Origin: Syntrophobacterales bacterium
GTDB lineage: Bacteria > Desulfobacterota > Desulfobaccia > Desulfobaccales > 0-14-0-80-60-11
Direction of reading: 5' to 3'
Assembly: GCA_020060385.1 (NCBI GenBank)
Contig: JAGVAH010000117.1
Coordinates: 1 to 64,000, forward strand
Length of the DNA stretch: 64,000 nucleotides
Part shown: piece by piece, positions 38,103 through 48,670 of the stretch
Layout: every line of letters starts with the position of its first letter
Position numbering within the stretch: position 1 is the first letter of the stretch
Notes under the pieces: generated by a model
Databases searched by the model: none
What the model saw: the letters and a program-made list of their open reading frames with translations, nothing else
What the model was told of the DNA's origin: nothing
Made by a program: the position numbers and the translations under genes

Positions 38103-38855
38103 TCACTTCCCCGGGCCGCACAGGGGACAGTCAGGTTGCTTCACCCTCTGGACCTGGCGAAAACGGCCCTGGAGCCCGTCATAGGACAACAATTGGCGCG
38201 TCAGCGGGGATTTCCGGCCCAGCAAAAGCTTCAAGGCTTCCAGGGCCTGCAGGCAACCCAGCACCCCGGCCACCGCGCCCAGGATGCCTTCCTCCGGGGC
38301 TGGCAGGGGCGGCTGCGGCAGCAGGCAGCGGTAGCAGGGGTTACCCGGACCCGGCTCCAGGACCAGGAGCAGGCCCTGGAAACCGCCCACGGCCGCGGAC
38401 ACCAGGGTTTTTTGGTCCCGCCAGCAGTAGTCCGCCACCAACAGGCGGGTCTCAAAATTGTCGCTGGCGTCCAGCACCAGGTCATTTTCTATTAGTATAT
38501 CCCGGATATTAGCCGCATCCAAGCGCGTATCGTGCAATTGCAGGCGGCAATGGGGATTCAGGGCCGTCAGGGTCTCCCAGGCCGACTCCACCTTCCGCCG
38601 CCCCAGGTCATGAATGTTGTGGAGAATCTGCCGCTGCAGATTCGAAGCCTCCACCCCATCGCTGTCGATGATGCTGATCTGTCCCACACCCGCGGCGGCC
38701 AGGTAATACAAGGCCGCGGAGCCGATGCCCCCTGCGCCCACCACTGCCACCCGGGCGGCCCGCCAGCGCTGTTGGCCTGCCTCCCCCACCTCCGGGAGCA
38801 TGAGGTTCCGGGAATAGCGGAAGAGTTCTTCTGGGGAAAAATCCAGGCTCATCAA
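38103..38855 (-). CDS. thiF: HesA/MoeB/ThiF family adenylyltransferase
   Basis: VAVVGAGGIGSAALYYLAAAGVGQISIIDSDGVEASNLQRQILH, CYRCLLP…CPLCG zinc Cys. Confidence 0.92.
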   Translation of the reverse strand: MMSLDFSPEELFRYSRNLMLPEVGEAGQQRWRAARVAVVGAGGIGSAALYYLAAAGVGQISIIDSDGVEASNLQRQILHNIHDLGRRKVESAWETLTALNPHCRLQLHDTRLDAANIRDILIENDLVLDASDNFETRLLVADYCWRDQKTLVSAAVGGFQGLLLVLEPGPGNPCYRCLLPQPPLPAPEEGILGAVAGVLGCLQALEALKLLLGRKSPLTRQLLSYDGLQGRFRQVQRVKQPDCPLCGPGK

Positions 38856-38900
38856 GGCTCCATATTGGCAATACCTTGGGAGGAGAAACGACCCTTTTTT

Positions 38901-39022
38901 ATACCAAGTCGTGATCTAACAGCAATTCTTCTGTAGGGATGAACCTGGTGTTCGCCCGCCTGCACCGGGCGAATACAAGATTCGCCCCTACAATTCAATG
39001 CCTTTTGATTGGGAACTGGTAT
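38901..39022. repeat. MITE-like element family 1, copy 2 (122 bp, inverted relative to copy 1)
   Basis: Reverse complement aligns nearly end to end with 10067..10188 by eye. Confidence 0.7.
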
Positions 39023-39177
39023 TAATCCCAGCTTGCCTTGCAGGGCTATATTTGCTGGCCGCAGGCTTTGGTCGCGCTGGCACAGGCTGGAAAGCCTGCG
39101 CCACCTGTTGCCCGGACCCCGGTCTCCAAGCGGGGCCGGAGGCCCGCCCCATCTGGCCCTTAGCCCCCTCCCCCCAT

Positions 39178-40563
39178 TCATTTCTCTCCTCCCCCTTCCC
39201 CTTCCTTCCCCGGCTCCAGGCTGCAGGCCTTGAGCTTCCGGTAGAGGTGGGAGCGCTCCAGGCCGATACGCTCCGCCAGCAGGCTGACGCTGCCCCGGCA
39301 TTCCTCCAGTTGGCGGCGCAGGTAGGCCCTCTCGAAGCCGGCCCGGGCCTCCCGGAAGTCCCGCATTGCCAGGAGGCGGTCCAGGTCCCCGGCAGGGGTG
39401 GCGGGCGCGCCCGTGAGTTGCAGGTCCGCCACATCGATCTGGGGGCCCGGGGTGAGGATGGCTAGGCGCCAGATGAAATTTTTCAGTTCCCGGACGTTCC
39501 CGGGCCAGTTGAGATTGGTGAGGGCTTCCAGGGCCCGGGGGGTGATGGTCTTGGCCGGAGTTTCGTTCTCCCGGGCCAGTTCCTGGAGAAAATGCTTGGC
39601 CAACAAAGGGATGTCCTGCCGCCGCTCCCTTAAGGGGGAAACGTACAGGGGAATGACGTTGATGCGGTGATACAGGTCTTCCCGGAAGGTCCCCCGCTGG
39701 ATTTCCTCCACCAGGTTCTTGTTGGTGGCGGCCACCACCCGCACGTCCACCTGCAGGGGGCGGCTGCCTCCCACCCGCTCAAAACGCTGTTCCTCCAGGA
39801 TGCGGAGGATCTTGGCCTGGGTCTTCAGGCTCATATCCCCGATTTCATCCAGGAAGAGGGTACCTTCGTGGGCCAGGTCGAACTTGCCCTGGCGGCGGCT
39901 GGTGGCCCCGGTGAAGGCCCCCTTTTCGTGGCCGAAGAGCTCGCTTTCGATCAAGTCCTCGGGGATGGCGGCGCAGTTCACCTCCACGAAGGGCTTGTGG
40001 GCCCGGAGGCTGAAGGAGTGGAGGGCCCGGGCCACCAGTTCCTTGCCGGTGCCGTTCTCCCCGGTGATCAACACCGAGGCGTTGGTGGGGGCCACCATCT
40101 GCAGTTGTTCCCGGAGGCGACGGACGACTGCGCTGGTGCCGATGATTTCCCGGACCGGCGCGGCCTTCTGCCGCAGCCGCCGGTTCTCCTCGGCCAGCCG
40201 GGCCATTTCCAGGGCGTTGCGGACGGTGAGGAGGATATTGTCGGCATTGGGGGGCTTTTCAATGAAGTCGTAGGCCCCCAGGCGGGTGGCCTTCACCGCG
40301 TTCTCCACCGAGCCGAAGGCGGAAATCATCACCACCGGCAGGAGGGGCTGCCGGGCCTTGAGCTCCTGGAGAATCTCCAGGCCGTCTTTTCCCGGCAGGG
40401 CGATATCCAGGAGGACCAGGTCCGGGGGGCCGTCGGCCACCACCTTTAAGGCAGTCTCCCCATCCGGCGCGGTGAGCACCTCGAACCCTTCATCCTGAAG
40501 GATTCCAGCAACTGCCTGGAGGATTTGGGGCTCGTCATCCACCACTAGCAGAGTGCCCGGCAT
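39178..40563 (-). CDS. ntrX: NtrC/NtrX-type sigma-54 response regulator
   Basis: Receiver LLVVDDEP…LVLLDIALP, canonical GAFTGA, TLFLDEIGDM, C-terminal Fis HTH. Confidence 0.92.
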   Translation of the reverse strand: MPGTLLVVDDEPQILQAVAGILQDEGFEVLTAPDGETALKVVADGPPDLVLLDIALPGKDGLEILQELKARQPLLPVVMISAFGSVENAVKATRLGAYDFIEKPPNADNILLTVRNALEMARLAEENRRLRQKAAPVREIIGTSAVVRRLREQLQMVAPTNASVLITGENGTGKELVARALHSFSLRAHKPFVEVNCAAIPEDLIESELFGHEKGAFTGATSRRQGKFDLAHEGTLFLDEIGDMSLKTQAKILRILEEQRFERVGGSRPLQVDVRVVAATNKNLVEEIQRGTFREDLYHRINVIPLYVSPLRERRQDIPLLAKHFLQELARENETPAKTITPRALEALTNLNWPGNVRELKNFIWRLAILTPGPQIDVADLQLTGAPATPAGDLDRLLAMRDFREARAGFERAYLRRQLEECRGSVSLLAERIGLERSHLYRKLKACSLEPGKEGEGGGEK

Positions 40564-42778
40564 ATTCTCCCCTGTGCATCGGCATGTCGATGATAATTCT
40601 AGTGCCCTGGGGCACGTTGTTTTCCACCCGGATCTCGCCGTGGTGATCGGCGATGATGGAATTGACAATGGCCAGCCCTAACCCGGTCCCCCCCCTCTTG
40701 GTGGAGAAGTAGGGCTCGAAGATGCGCACCTTGTCCCGGTCCGGGATGCCGGCGCCGGAATCGGCCACGGTGAGTTCCACCAGGTCCCGGTCCGCGTCGC
40801 CCTTTAAAGAGACGGTGATCTTGCCGCTCCCCGGCATGGCGGCCAGGGCGTTGTCCATAAGATTGAGAAGGACCCGCTTCATCTGCTCCCGGTCCAGGAG
40901 GACGGGGGGCAGGTCCTGATCGGGTTGAAACTCCAGGGTGATGCGGGGCTGCACCTCCCGGTAGAGGAGCAGGGTCTCCTGAATCAGGGCGTTTAGATCC
41001 TGGGGGGCCAAGGTGAGCTGCGGCAGGCGGGCGAACCGGGAGAATTCGTTGACCAGCTTCTTCAGTTCATCCACCTGGCTGATGATGATCTGGGTGCATT
41101 CCTGGAAGACCTGGCCGTCTTCCCCCAGACGCTCCGCATAGCGCCGCTGCAGCCGCTGGGCCGCCAGTTTGATGGGGGTGAGGGGGTTTTTCACTTCGTG
41201 GGCGATGGACCGGGCCACCTCCCGCCAGGCCGCCAGGCGCTGGGCCCGTTCCAGCTCGGTCAAGTCCTCGAAGACGATGACCACCCCAAGGTCCTGGCCG
41301 GCCTCATCCTTGAGCACTGTGGGCTTGAGCAAAAGATAGAGGGTCTGGTCCGGGAGGGCCACGTGCAGGGGTTTCTCCACCGTGCCCTTGGGAGAGCGCC
41401 GGGCCGCGGCAATGACCTCGGCCAGGCGGTGATACTCACCCGGGGGGAGCAGGTCCCGGCAGTCCTGCCCCAACACCTCTTCCCGCCGCCAGTGGAGCAT
41501 CTGGGCCGCGGAGTCGTTGATGGTGGTGAGGCGGCCCCCGGCGTCGATGCTGATCACCCCCGCGGCCACGTTCTTCAACAGGATCTCCATGTCCCGCTTC
41601 TGGGTGGAGATGAGATCCACGGACTCGCTCAACTGCCGGTAGGCCGCGGCCAGTTGCGCCCGGCTCTGCTGCAGGTCCTGGGTCATCTGGTTGAAAGACT
41701 TCACCAGGAAGCCGATTTCATCCCGGCCTTCCTGGTCGATGTGAATATCGTAATCGCCCCCTGCCACCTTCATGGTCCCCTCGGCCAGTTGCCGGATGGG
41801 GGTGGTGATCTCCCGGGCCATATAGAAGCCCAGCCAGATGGCGGCCAGCATGGCCACCAGGGTGACGATCAGCAGGGTGAGATAATGGGTCACCTTGACC
41901 GGGCTGAGTTCCAGCTGGCGCTGCCGTAATTCCTGCAGGCTGCGGGTCGCTTCCGCGACCCTAAGCAGGTGGGTCTTGGGGATGCGCTTGCGCAGCAGGA
42001 GGTAGCCCTTAAGGTGACCCGCGGCGTCGGTCACCGGCACCTTGAGATTCAAAAGTTCGTCCGCGCCCACCTTCTGCCGGATGACCGCATCCTCCGGTGC
42101 CGCCGGGTCCCCGGATGGCGGAGCCGGCAGCCCCGGCAATGGTCCCAACCGGGGGTCGTAACTGGCAGCCAGCCGCTTCCCGTGGATATTTAGAACCTCC
42201 AGGCCCGTGAGATGATAAGCCGACCGGTTCCGGTCCGCGCAGGCTTGGAGAAAATCCCGGTCCTGGGGGCTCCACCGGTCTTTTTCCTGTAACTCCTGGC
42301 TGAAGATGCGGCCGAAGGCCCGGAGATTGTCTTCCAGGTCCAGGGAGAAGATGCGGGTCAGGTCAATGGCCCTATCCAGGGACTCCTCCACCTGCCGGTC
42401 CCAGGAACGGTCCATCTGCCTGGAGATGAGCTGCCAGGACATGAAAAAGAGGAAGAGGGTGGGCAGCAGGGTGAGGCTGATAAAGGTGAGAACCAGGCGG
42501 GTGCGCAGCCGGGAGCCGAAGACCTTGCGCCGCCGCTCCAGGAAGAGCTTGGAGATCTGGCGGAAGATGAGGAAAGTGAAAAGCAGCAGCAGAAAGGTGT
42601 TGAGATTGAGGAGGCTGAAGGCCAACAGACTGCCGGTGACCGGCTGCCCCCCCCGGCGCACCAGGAACACCTCCAGGCCCGTGATGGCCACCACCAGGAC
42701 CAGAATAAGGACAATAAGGATCCTTTCCCGGCGGCGCTTTTGAGACTCAAGGGCTTCCGGCGAGGATAGGGGTTCCAT
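40535..42778 (-). CDS. ntrY: NtrY-like membrane sensor histidine kinase (HAMP, PAS, HisKA, HATPase)
   Basis: WREVARSIAHEVKNPLTPIKLAAQRLQRRY, HAMP segment, GTGLGLAIV. Confidence 0.93.
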   Translation of the reverse strand: MEPLSSPEALESQKRRRERILIVLILVLVVAITGLEVFLVRRGGQPVTGSLLAFSLLNLNTFLLLLFTFLIFRQISKLFLERRRKVFGSRLRTRLVLTFISLTLLPTLFLFFMSWQLISRQMDRSWDRQVEESLDRAIDLTRIFSLDLEDNLRAFGRIFSQELQEKDRWSPQDRDFLQACADRNRSAYHLTGLEVLNIHGKRLAASYDPRLGPLPGLPAPPSGDPAAPEDAVIRQKVGADELLNLKVPVTDAAGHLKGYLLLRKRIPKTHLLRVAEATRSLQELRQRQLELSPVKVTHYLTLLIVTLVAMLAAIWLGFYMAREITTPIRQLAEGTMKVAGGDYDIHIDQEGRDEIGFLVKSFNQMTQDLQQSRAQLAAAYRQLSESVDLISTQKRDMEILLKNVAAGVISIDAGGRLTTINDSAAQMLHWRREEVLGQDCRDLLPPGEYHRLAEVIAAARRSPKGTVEKPLHVALPDQTLYLLLKPTVLKDEAGQDLGVVIVFEDLTELERAQRLAAWREVARSIAHEVKNPLTPIKLAAQRLQRRYAERLGEDGQVFQECTQIIISQVDELKKLVNEFSRFARLPQLTLAPQDLNALIQETLLLYREVQPRITLEFQPDQDLPPVLLDREQMKRVLLNLMDNALAAMPGSGKITVSLKGDADRDLVELTVADSGAGIPDRDKVRIFEPYFSTKRGGTGLGLAIVNSIIADHHGEIRVENNVPQGTRIIIDMPMHRGEYAGHSASGG

Positions 42779-42781
42779 GGA

Positions 42782-44596
42782 CTAACCCAGGGGCAATCTG
42801 ATCAGGAAGGTGGTGCCGTGGTCGGGAGTGCTGTCCACCTGGATGCTGCCCCGGTGGTCGGTAATTATCTTGTGGATCACCGCCAGCCCCAGACCGGTGC
42901 CCTTGTCTTTGGTGGTGAAGAAGGGGTGGAAGATATTTTCCAAGACCTCCGGGGCCATGCCCTTGCCGGTGTCCCGCACTGCAAACCAGGCCTGCCCATC
43001 CTGAAAGCCGGTGGAGAGGAAAATCTGGCCATGCGCTTCCGTGGCCTCCAGGGCATTCTTGATCAGGTTGAGCAGCACCTGCTTGAGCTGGTTGGGGTCG
43101 GCCTCCAGGAAGGGCACGGGGTCAAGCTTTTCTCCCAGGCTAATGCCCTTTTCCCGGGCCGCCTCCAGCATTAGCGCCTCCACTTCCCGGACCACCTGGT
43201 TCAAGTCGATCTTTTGCTTTACCGGCAACGCGGGCCGGGTGAAATCCCGGAGGTCCCCCAAAAAAGTCTCCAGGCGTTTGACTTCTTTTTGAATGACTTG
43301 CAGTTTTTCCCGGGTCTCCGGTTCTCCTTCCAGGCGGCGCTCCACCTGGCGGGCCAGTCCGCCGATGACCATCAGGGGATTCTTGATTTCATGGCTGACG
43401 TAGGCCGCAGCCTCTCCCACCGCCGCGAACCTCTCGGAATGCATCAGGCGTTCCTGGGATTCCACCAACTCCCTGGTTTTCAGGTCTATTTCCCGGGTCA
43501 GGGTCTTATTCCAGGTGAGCGCGGCCCCGATCATCGCCCCGGAGGCCAAGAGGACCAGAATAAAAAAGGTCCCCACCAGGAACAATTCCTGGTGCATCAC
43601 TTCCGAGACCGGGCCGGACACTTCCTCCACCGGGGCCACCACGCAGACTCCCCAGAGATTGCGGGCCGGGGTTTCTATCTGGGTTACGCCCGTGATCAAG
43701 CCTTTATCAAACCTGATGGGGACATATGCCGCCAGCTTCGGTATCTGCCCCAATCTTTGGCGGTGCCAGCCGGAGTCGTATTCCGTCACCCCTTCCTTGC
43801 CCCCCAGCAGGGCGGCGTCCAGCTCCTTGAGCCCCCGAAAGAGGATTTGAGGATTGCGGGCCAGGCGGATCTGGATGGCATTATGGGCCACAAAATTCTT
43901 TTCATAATGCGCCAGAAAGATTTCATCCTGGTCGATAATCCAGGCATAGCCGGTCCGGCCGGAGCGGACATCGGCCGTCACTTTCTCACAAATAAAAAAG
44001 GGGTCAATGATCAGTTCCAGCACCCCCGAGAAACGGCCTTTGGCGTTCGCCCAGTACAAAGGGGTCAGAAACCGCATGACCCTGCGGCCTTTCCAGGGGG
44101 GTTCCCCATAGACAAAAGTCTTGCTCAAAAAGAGCTTGCCCCGGTGGGCGGGGTCCCGGGCCCATTCCAGGTAAGAGGCCGGCAGGCCGACCTTGCTGGG
44201 GGGCACCGGCTGGGGGGAGACGCTGAAGATCTGTAAGGCCACTCCCTGGGCGTTATAGTGGCGGATCTCCAAGATGCCGAAGACCTTGTGGCGGGAGAAA
44301 CGCTCCGCCAGGGAGGCCTCTATGGAGTTTTGCTGGGGAGCGATAGTCTGATATAAGCCCGCATATCCCAAGAGGATATTTTCCAGGAAGTCGAAATAGG
44401 ACTCCACGTTGTCGGCGATCTTCCGGGCCAGCATCAATTGCTGCTGGTTAAACTGCTCCCGCATGATGATTTCCACTTTGTGATTCAGCTTTTGCCAGAA
44501 AAAGAAAAAGGCCCCGGAAAGAAGAATCGCTCCGGCCAGGATGGCGAGAATGACGGGAGTAGGGGAAAATAATTTGTGGACCCGGTCCGATTCCAT
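42782..44596 (-). CDS. Membrane sensor histidine kinase with extracytoplasmic Cache-like domain
   Basis: SHEIKNPLMVIGGLARQVERR, N-box and GTGLGLAVIHKI; two TM segments flanking sensor region. Confidence 0.9.
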   Translation of the reverse strand: MESDRVHKLFSPTPVILAILAGAILLSGAFFFFWQKLNHKVEIIMREQFNQQQLMLARKIADNVESYFDFLENILLGYAGLYQTIAPQQNSIEASLAERFSRHKVFGILEIRHYNAQGVALQIFSVSPQPVPPSKVGLPASYLEWARDPAHRGKLFLSKTFVYGEPPWKGRRVMRFLTPLYWANAKGRFSGVLELIIDPFFICEKVTADVRSGRTGYAWIIDQDEIFLAHYEKNFVAHNAIQIRLARNPQILFRGLKELDAALLGGKEGVTEYDSGWHRQRLGQIPKLAAYVPIRFDKGLITGVTQIETPARNLWGVCVVAPVEEVSGPVSEVMHQELFLVGTFFILVLLASGAMIGAALTWNKTLTREIDLKTRELVESQERLMHSERFAAVGEAAAYVSHEIKNPLMVIGGLARQVERRLEGEPETREKLQVIQKEVKRLETFLGDLRDFTRPALPVKQKIDLNQVVREVEALMLEAAREKGISLGEKLDPVPFLEADPNQLKQVLLNLIKNALEATEAHGQIFLSTGFQDGQAWFAVRDTGKGMAPEVLENIFHPFFTTKDKGTGLGLAVIHKIITDHRGSIQVDSTPDHGTTFLIRLPLG

Positions 44597-44777
44597 ACCT
44601 ATTTTGCCCTCTTAAGGAATTTAAATATTATCATCCACGGGGCCGGGTGACAAGTTTAGGGTTAAGGGGCCGGGGGCTAGGGACCAGTCGTTTTGCCTCC
44701 TGGGTTAACTGACCCCTGCCCCCTGGTCCCTGATCTCTCAAAGGGAGAACCTGGGGTCTCCGGTTCGGCCCCGGGGC

Positions 44778-45572
44778 TCATTCCTTTTTCTTGGCGGCCT
44801 GCCAAATCTCCTCCATCTCCTCCAGGGTGGCGGTCTCCGGGGTCTTGCCCTGCTTGACCAGGGTCCGCTCCACCACATGGAAGCGCTTGATGAATTTATA
44901 GATGGTGCGCCGCAGGGCCCCCTCGGAATCGATGTTCAGAAAGCGGGCCACATTGACCAGGGCAAACAAGAGATCGCCCAGTTCCTCCTCCCGGGCCTCC
45001 AGGGGCGGCGCGGCCAGGGCCCGGCGAAATTCCTGCCATTCCTCCTCCACCTTGTCCAGGGCCCCTTTAACTGAGGGCCAGTCGAACCCCAGGCGGGCGG
45101 CCGCCTCCCCCAGGCGCTGGGCCTGCACCAGGGCCGGCAGGGCCGGGGAGACCTTATGCAACGCGGCCTGGTTCTTCCCCTTGCCCTCCTGGGCCTTGGC
45201 CCGCTCCCAGATGCGGCGCAAATCTTCCCGGGTCTTGGCCTCCTCCCCCCCAAAGACATGGGGATGGCGGTGGATCATCTTGGCGGTGATGCCCGCGGCC
45301 ACTTCCTCAAAGGAAAACTCCCCCTGCTCCTGGTACAGGTCGCTGATGAACACCAGGTGCAACAGGAGATCCCCCAATTCTTCCTTAATCTTCTCCGGGT
45401 CTTTGCTTTCCAGGGCTTCCACCAGTTCATAGGCTTCTTCCAGCACATAGGTCTTCAGGGTTTCCGGGGTCTGGCGCGCGTCCCAGGGGCACCCCCCGGG
45501 GCCCCGCAAACGGCGGACTATGGCGACAAATTCCGTCACGGCCGCGCCCGGGTCCCCTTTCTTGTGGTTCAT
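44778..45572 (-). CDS. mazG: Nucleoside triphosphate pyrophosphohydrolase MazG
   Basis: LRGPGGCPWDARQTPETLKTYVLEEAYELVEAL…KEELGDLLLHLVF. Confidence 0.95.
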   Translation of the reverse strand: MNHKKGDPGAAVTEFVAIVRRLRGPGGCPWDARQTPETLKTYVLEEAYELVEALESKDPEKIKEELGDLLLHLVFISDLYQEQGEFSFEEVAAGITAKMIHRHPHVFGGEEAKTREDLRRIWERAKAQEGKGKNQAALHKVSPALPALVQAQRLGEAAARLGFDWPSVKGALDKVEEEWQEFRRALAAPPLEAREEELGDLLFALVNVARFLNIDSEGALRRTIYKFIKRFHVVERTLVKQGKTPETATLEEMEEIWQAAKKKE

Positions 45573-45683
45573 CTGCAGTCAACTCCCCAAAGGTGTATTT
45601 AACATCCGGTTCCTTGATGACCACGAGCGGCGCTGCGGGAAAATCATGCCGGAGGGCAAGCGTTGGACCTTTTGCACCCAAGA

Positions 45684-46223
45684 CTAGGCAGCTACATTTT
45701 TTTTCTTCGGTTTCTGCAGTTGCTGCAGATAATCGGTCAAACGCTTTTTGAATTCCGGGGGCAGCAGTCCCAGGGCCTGCCGGGAAAAATGGATCAGGTA
45801 AGGAGCAGTGCGGGATTCTTTCAAGAGATGGGAGTCCCGGGGCATGACCACCCCAATGAGCATCAGAGAAAATCCCAGGAGCAGCGCCCCTTTGATCAGG
45901 GCAAAAAAACCTCCCAAGAGACGGTCGAATACGTCCAGATAGAGATGATAGAGGAGGCGCTGCAGCAAGTGAGCCACCAGACGGATGCCCCAGTAAACCG
46001 CCACCAGCACCAGGGCGAAGGCCACCCAGCGGGCATAATCGGGATTGGTGATCCAGGGGCTGAGTCTGGCGGCCAACGCCTGGTGGACATGGGCCGCGGC
46101 CAACACCCCCCCCACAACGCCGGCCAGTACTGCCAATTCTTGGAACAGGCCCCGGTAGTAACCCCGCAGGGAGATGAGAATCAGGAGAACCAGTATCCCC
46201 AGGTCCAATAGATTCAAGCCCAT
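45684..46223 (-). CDS. CvpA family membrane protein
   Basis: NLLDLGILVLLILISLRGYYRGLFQELAVLAGVVGGVLAA. Confidence 0.88.
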   Translation of the reverse strand: MGLNLLDLGILVLLILISLRGYYRGLFQELAVLAGVVGGVLAAAHVHQALAARLSPWITNPDYARWVAFALVLVAVYWGIRLVAHLLQRLLYHLYLDVFDRLLGGFFALIKGALLLGFSLMLIGVVMPRDSHLLKESRTAPYLIHFSRQALGLLPPEFKKRLTDYLQQLQKPKKKNVAA

Positions 46224-46341
46224 GGTCGCCTCATCCGGCTCGCCCCAGCGAAAAAATATCCCCGGTCAACCCTCCGGCAGGTTTAGGGGACGGACGCTTG
46301 CTCACCCCAGGGGTCGTTTGCCGCCTGCCGTGGGGTTACCT

Positions 46342-46866
46342 TTAGTCCTCTTCGATCTTGTCGATACGGTGCACCCGGAGATAGAGGCCGGGCCCCAGGG
46401 AGGCCAACTCTCCGTAGATCATGATGTGGTCCAAGCGGTGCAGCTCATAGGTCCTTTTCTGAGAAGGATCCAGGGCCGCCAGATCAAAGTAACCCCGCAT
46501 TTCCGGCGTGCCGTAGGTGGCGAACCATTGCAGTTTATACCAGCTAAAGGGGTACCTGATCATGTCCAGGTAGTTGCGCACCAGGGCCGGGTCATAAGTG
46601 AGATATTGCCAATAGTAAGCTGGCACCTTGATCTTCTGGCCGGCCTGCAGCTTGGCGGTCTCGGGGGCCAGCAGCTCCTCGTAGGTGATGGGGGCATAGG
46701 TCTCCAACTCCACCTGGGCCGGCAAGGGCGGAAGCTGGCCGCAAGCTGCCAGCAACCAGAGGAGGCCAGCCAGCAGCGCCACTAGGCCACCTCTCCCTCT
46801 AATCCGGCCACCTTCAGTCTGATTGCCCGTGCCTTTACTGCCAGCCCTGATTTTCATGGTTGTCAT
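46342..46866 (-). CDS. Putative lipoprotein, unknown function
   Basis: Lipobox-like LLAACG after hydrophobic stretch. Confidence 0.7.
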   Translation of the reverse strand: MTTMKIRAGSKGTGNQTEGGRIRGRGGLVALLAGLLWLLAACGQLPPLPAQVELETYAPITYEELLAPETAKLQAGQKIKVPAYYWQYLTYDPALVRNYLDMIRYPFSWYKLQWFATYGTPEMRGYFDLAALDPSQKRTYELHRLDHIMIYGELASLGPGLYLRVHRIDKIEED

Positions 46867-46918
46867 CCCGTGCTATTTACCTTAAAAAGAAAAAAGACTG
46901 CCGTCAAGGAGATGCGTT

Positions 46919-47182
46919 ATGGCCTGTCCCATTATTATCCGCCATCATGATGGTTTCCAATCCTACCTGGTGTTGGATCCGGAAAACCCCCGGGAACTTT
47001 TGCGCCACTGGGGGTTTAAGGAGGAGTTTTCCATCCGCCCCTGGCTGGGTTCCCTGGACCCGGTTGACGCCAGGGAGGAATGGTGCGAAATGCTGGCGGA
47101 AGAGCTGGATAACTATAACATCAGCGATGAAGAAAGCCGGGAATATTGCTCGGACCGCTCCTACTGGGACGAACTGAAATGA
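46919..47182 (+). CDS. Hypothetical acidic 87-aa protein
   Basis: Clean ORF with upstream aaggagatgcgtt RBS. Confidence 0.6.
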   Translation: MACPIIIRHHDGFQSYLVLDPENPRELLRHWGFKEEFSIRPWLGSLDPVDAREEWCEMLAEELDNYNISDEESREYCSDRSYWDELK

Positions 47183-47407
47183 CCAGGGGGGACCCCGAGA
47201 CCGGCGCTTCCGCCTGTCCTCTAGTCCCTGCCCTCCCCAAACTAGTGTCACGTTCCACAAATAGTGTGATATAAATTTGGCCCCTCTTGATTGCGAGGTT
47301 TTTTAAGGGGATTATCAGGCGGTTATATAATCCCCCCTTACCCCCCTTTAGAAAAGGGGGGTAAAAAATCGCAATTTTAATTGTCACAGTAATTAAGGGA
47401 CGGCACA

Positions 47408-48646
47408 CTAGTCCTTCTCCAAAAAGACGTGGGCCAGGACCCGGGCGTCCCCCAGGAGATTGCTCAGCAAAGTGAATTCGTTGGGTTGGTGCGCGGTCTG
47501 GCTCACCGTCATCCACACGGCCGCGTGCAGGCCCTGCTGGCGAAAAAAGGCCGCCACTGTCCCTCCCCCGATCCCCCGGGGCTGCGGGTCCCGGCCGTAG
47601 ACCTCCTGGATGGCCCTTTCCAAGGCCTTGACCACCGGCGCGTCCAGGGGGGTGGCCGGGGCGCTGGGTAGTTCCTGCACCGGCTCCACTGTCAGCTTCA
47701 CCTCGAAGCGCCGGGCCGCCTCCTGCCCCAGGGCCAAGACTCTTTCTTTCACCCGGCTCAGATCGTACTCCGGCAACACCCGGCAATCCAGATAAAAGAC
47801 ATCCCGGCCGGGAATGGTGTTGATATTGGGGACATTGGCCTCCTTCTTGGTGGGTTCGAAGGTGCTCACCGGGGGCCGGAACAGGGGGTCTTCCAGGGAA
47901 AACTCCCGGGCCAACTCTTCCAGGGCTAGGATCACGTGGGCGCTGGCCCGCAGGGTGTTCCGCCCCAGGTCCGGACGGCTGGCGTGGCACTGCTTCCCCT
48001 CCAGGGTCAGTCGCAGCCAGAGGATGCTCTTCTCCGCCACCTCGATGAGGGTGCCGTCCAGGCTGCCGGCATCCGGGACAATAATCAGGTCTGCCGGCGA
48101 GAAGAGCTGGGGCTGCTCCCGCAGCAGGTGGATCAGCCCCTTTTCGTTGCCGGTCTCCTCGTCGGAGACCAGGGCCAGGGCCAGGGTGCGGGGGGGAGTG
48201 ATTCCCAGGTCCAGGATGGCCTTGACCGCCATCAGGGAAGTGACGATGCCGTGGTGGTCGTCTTCCGTGCCCCGGCCATAGAGGCGGTCCCCCTCCACCC
48301 GCAGGGTGAACGGGTCAGAGTCCCACAGGGTCTCATCCCCCGGGGGCACCACGTCCAGGTGGCTCAAAACCCAGACCTTTTCCGGACGCCGGCCCGGGAC
48401 CAGGGCCACCAGGTTGGGACGCTGGCCGCCCGCCACCCGGGCATCCGGCGCGGGATAGTTCTCCACCTTCAGACCCCAGCTCCGGAGCATCTCCGCCAGG
48501 AAGGCCGCCTTCTCCCCTTCCCCGGGGCCCCCGTGGTCCGGCCCCACTGCGTTCCTGGAGACCAGTTCCCGCTGCCAATCGATCACCTGCTGTTGATAAT
48601 CCCCAAGGCGCACCGCCACCCGCTGATAAAGATCTTTTCCAGTCAT
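47408..48646 (-). CDS. M20 family metallopeptidase
   Basis: VWVLSHLDVVPPGD, YGRGTEDDHHGIV, LVSDEETGNEKG. Confidence 0.92.
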   Translation of the reverse strand: MTGKDLYQRVAVRLGDYQQQVIDWQRELVSRNAVGPDHGGPGEGEKAAFLAEMLRSWGLKVENYPAPDARVAGGQRPNLVALVPGRRPEKVWVLSHLDVVPPGDETLWDSDPFTLRVEGDRLYGRGTEDDHHGIVTSLMAVKAILDLGITPPRTLALALVSDEETGNEKGLIHLLREQPQLFSPADLIIVPDAGSLDGTLIEVAEKSILWLRLTLEGKQCHASRPDLGRNTLRASAHVILALEELAREFSLEDPLFRPPVSTFEPTKKEANVPNINTIPGRDVFYLDCRVLPEYDLSRVKERVLALGQEAARRFEVKLTVEPVQELPSAPATPLDAPVVKALERAIQEVYGRDPQPRGIGGGTVAAFFRQQGLHAAVWMTVSQTAHQPNEFTLLSNLLGDARVLAHVFLEKD

Positions 48647-48670
48647 CCCCTAACCTTTCCCCTAGGCTTT

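Noticed and set aside
38856-39177. TPP riboswitch upstream of thiF
   Set aside because: No CUGAGA / ACCUGA-type thi-box seen on the minus strand; the interval holds the MITE-like element instead.
47290-47370. ccccccttaccccccttt…aaaggggggta palindrome downstream of 46919..47182
   Set aside because: Resembles a common intergenic palindrome; only one copy noticed here so not called as a family.
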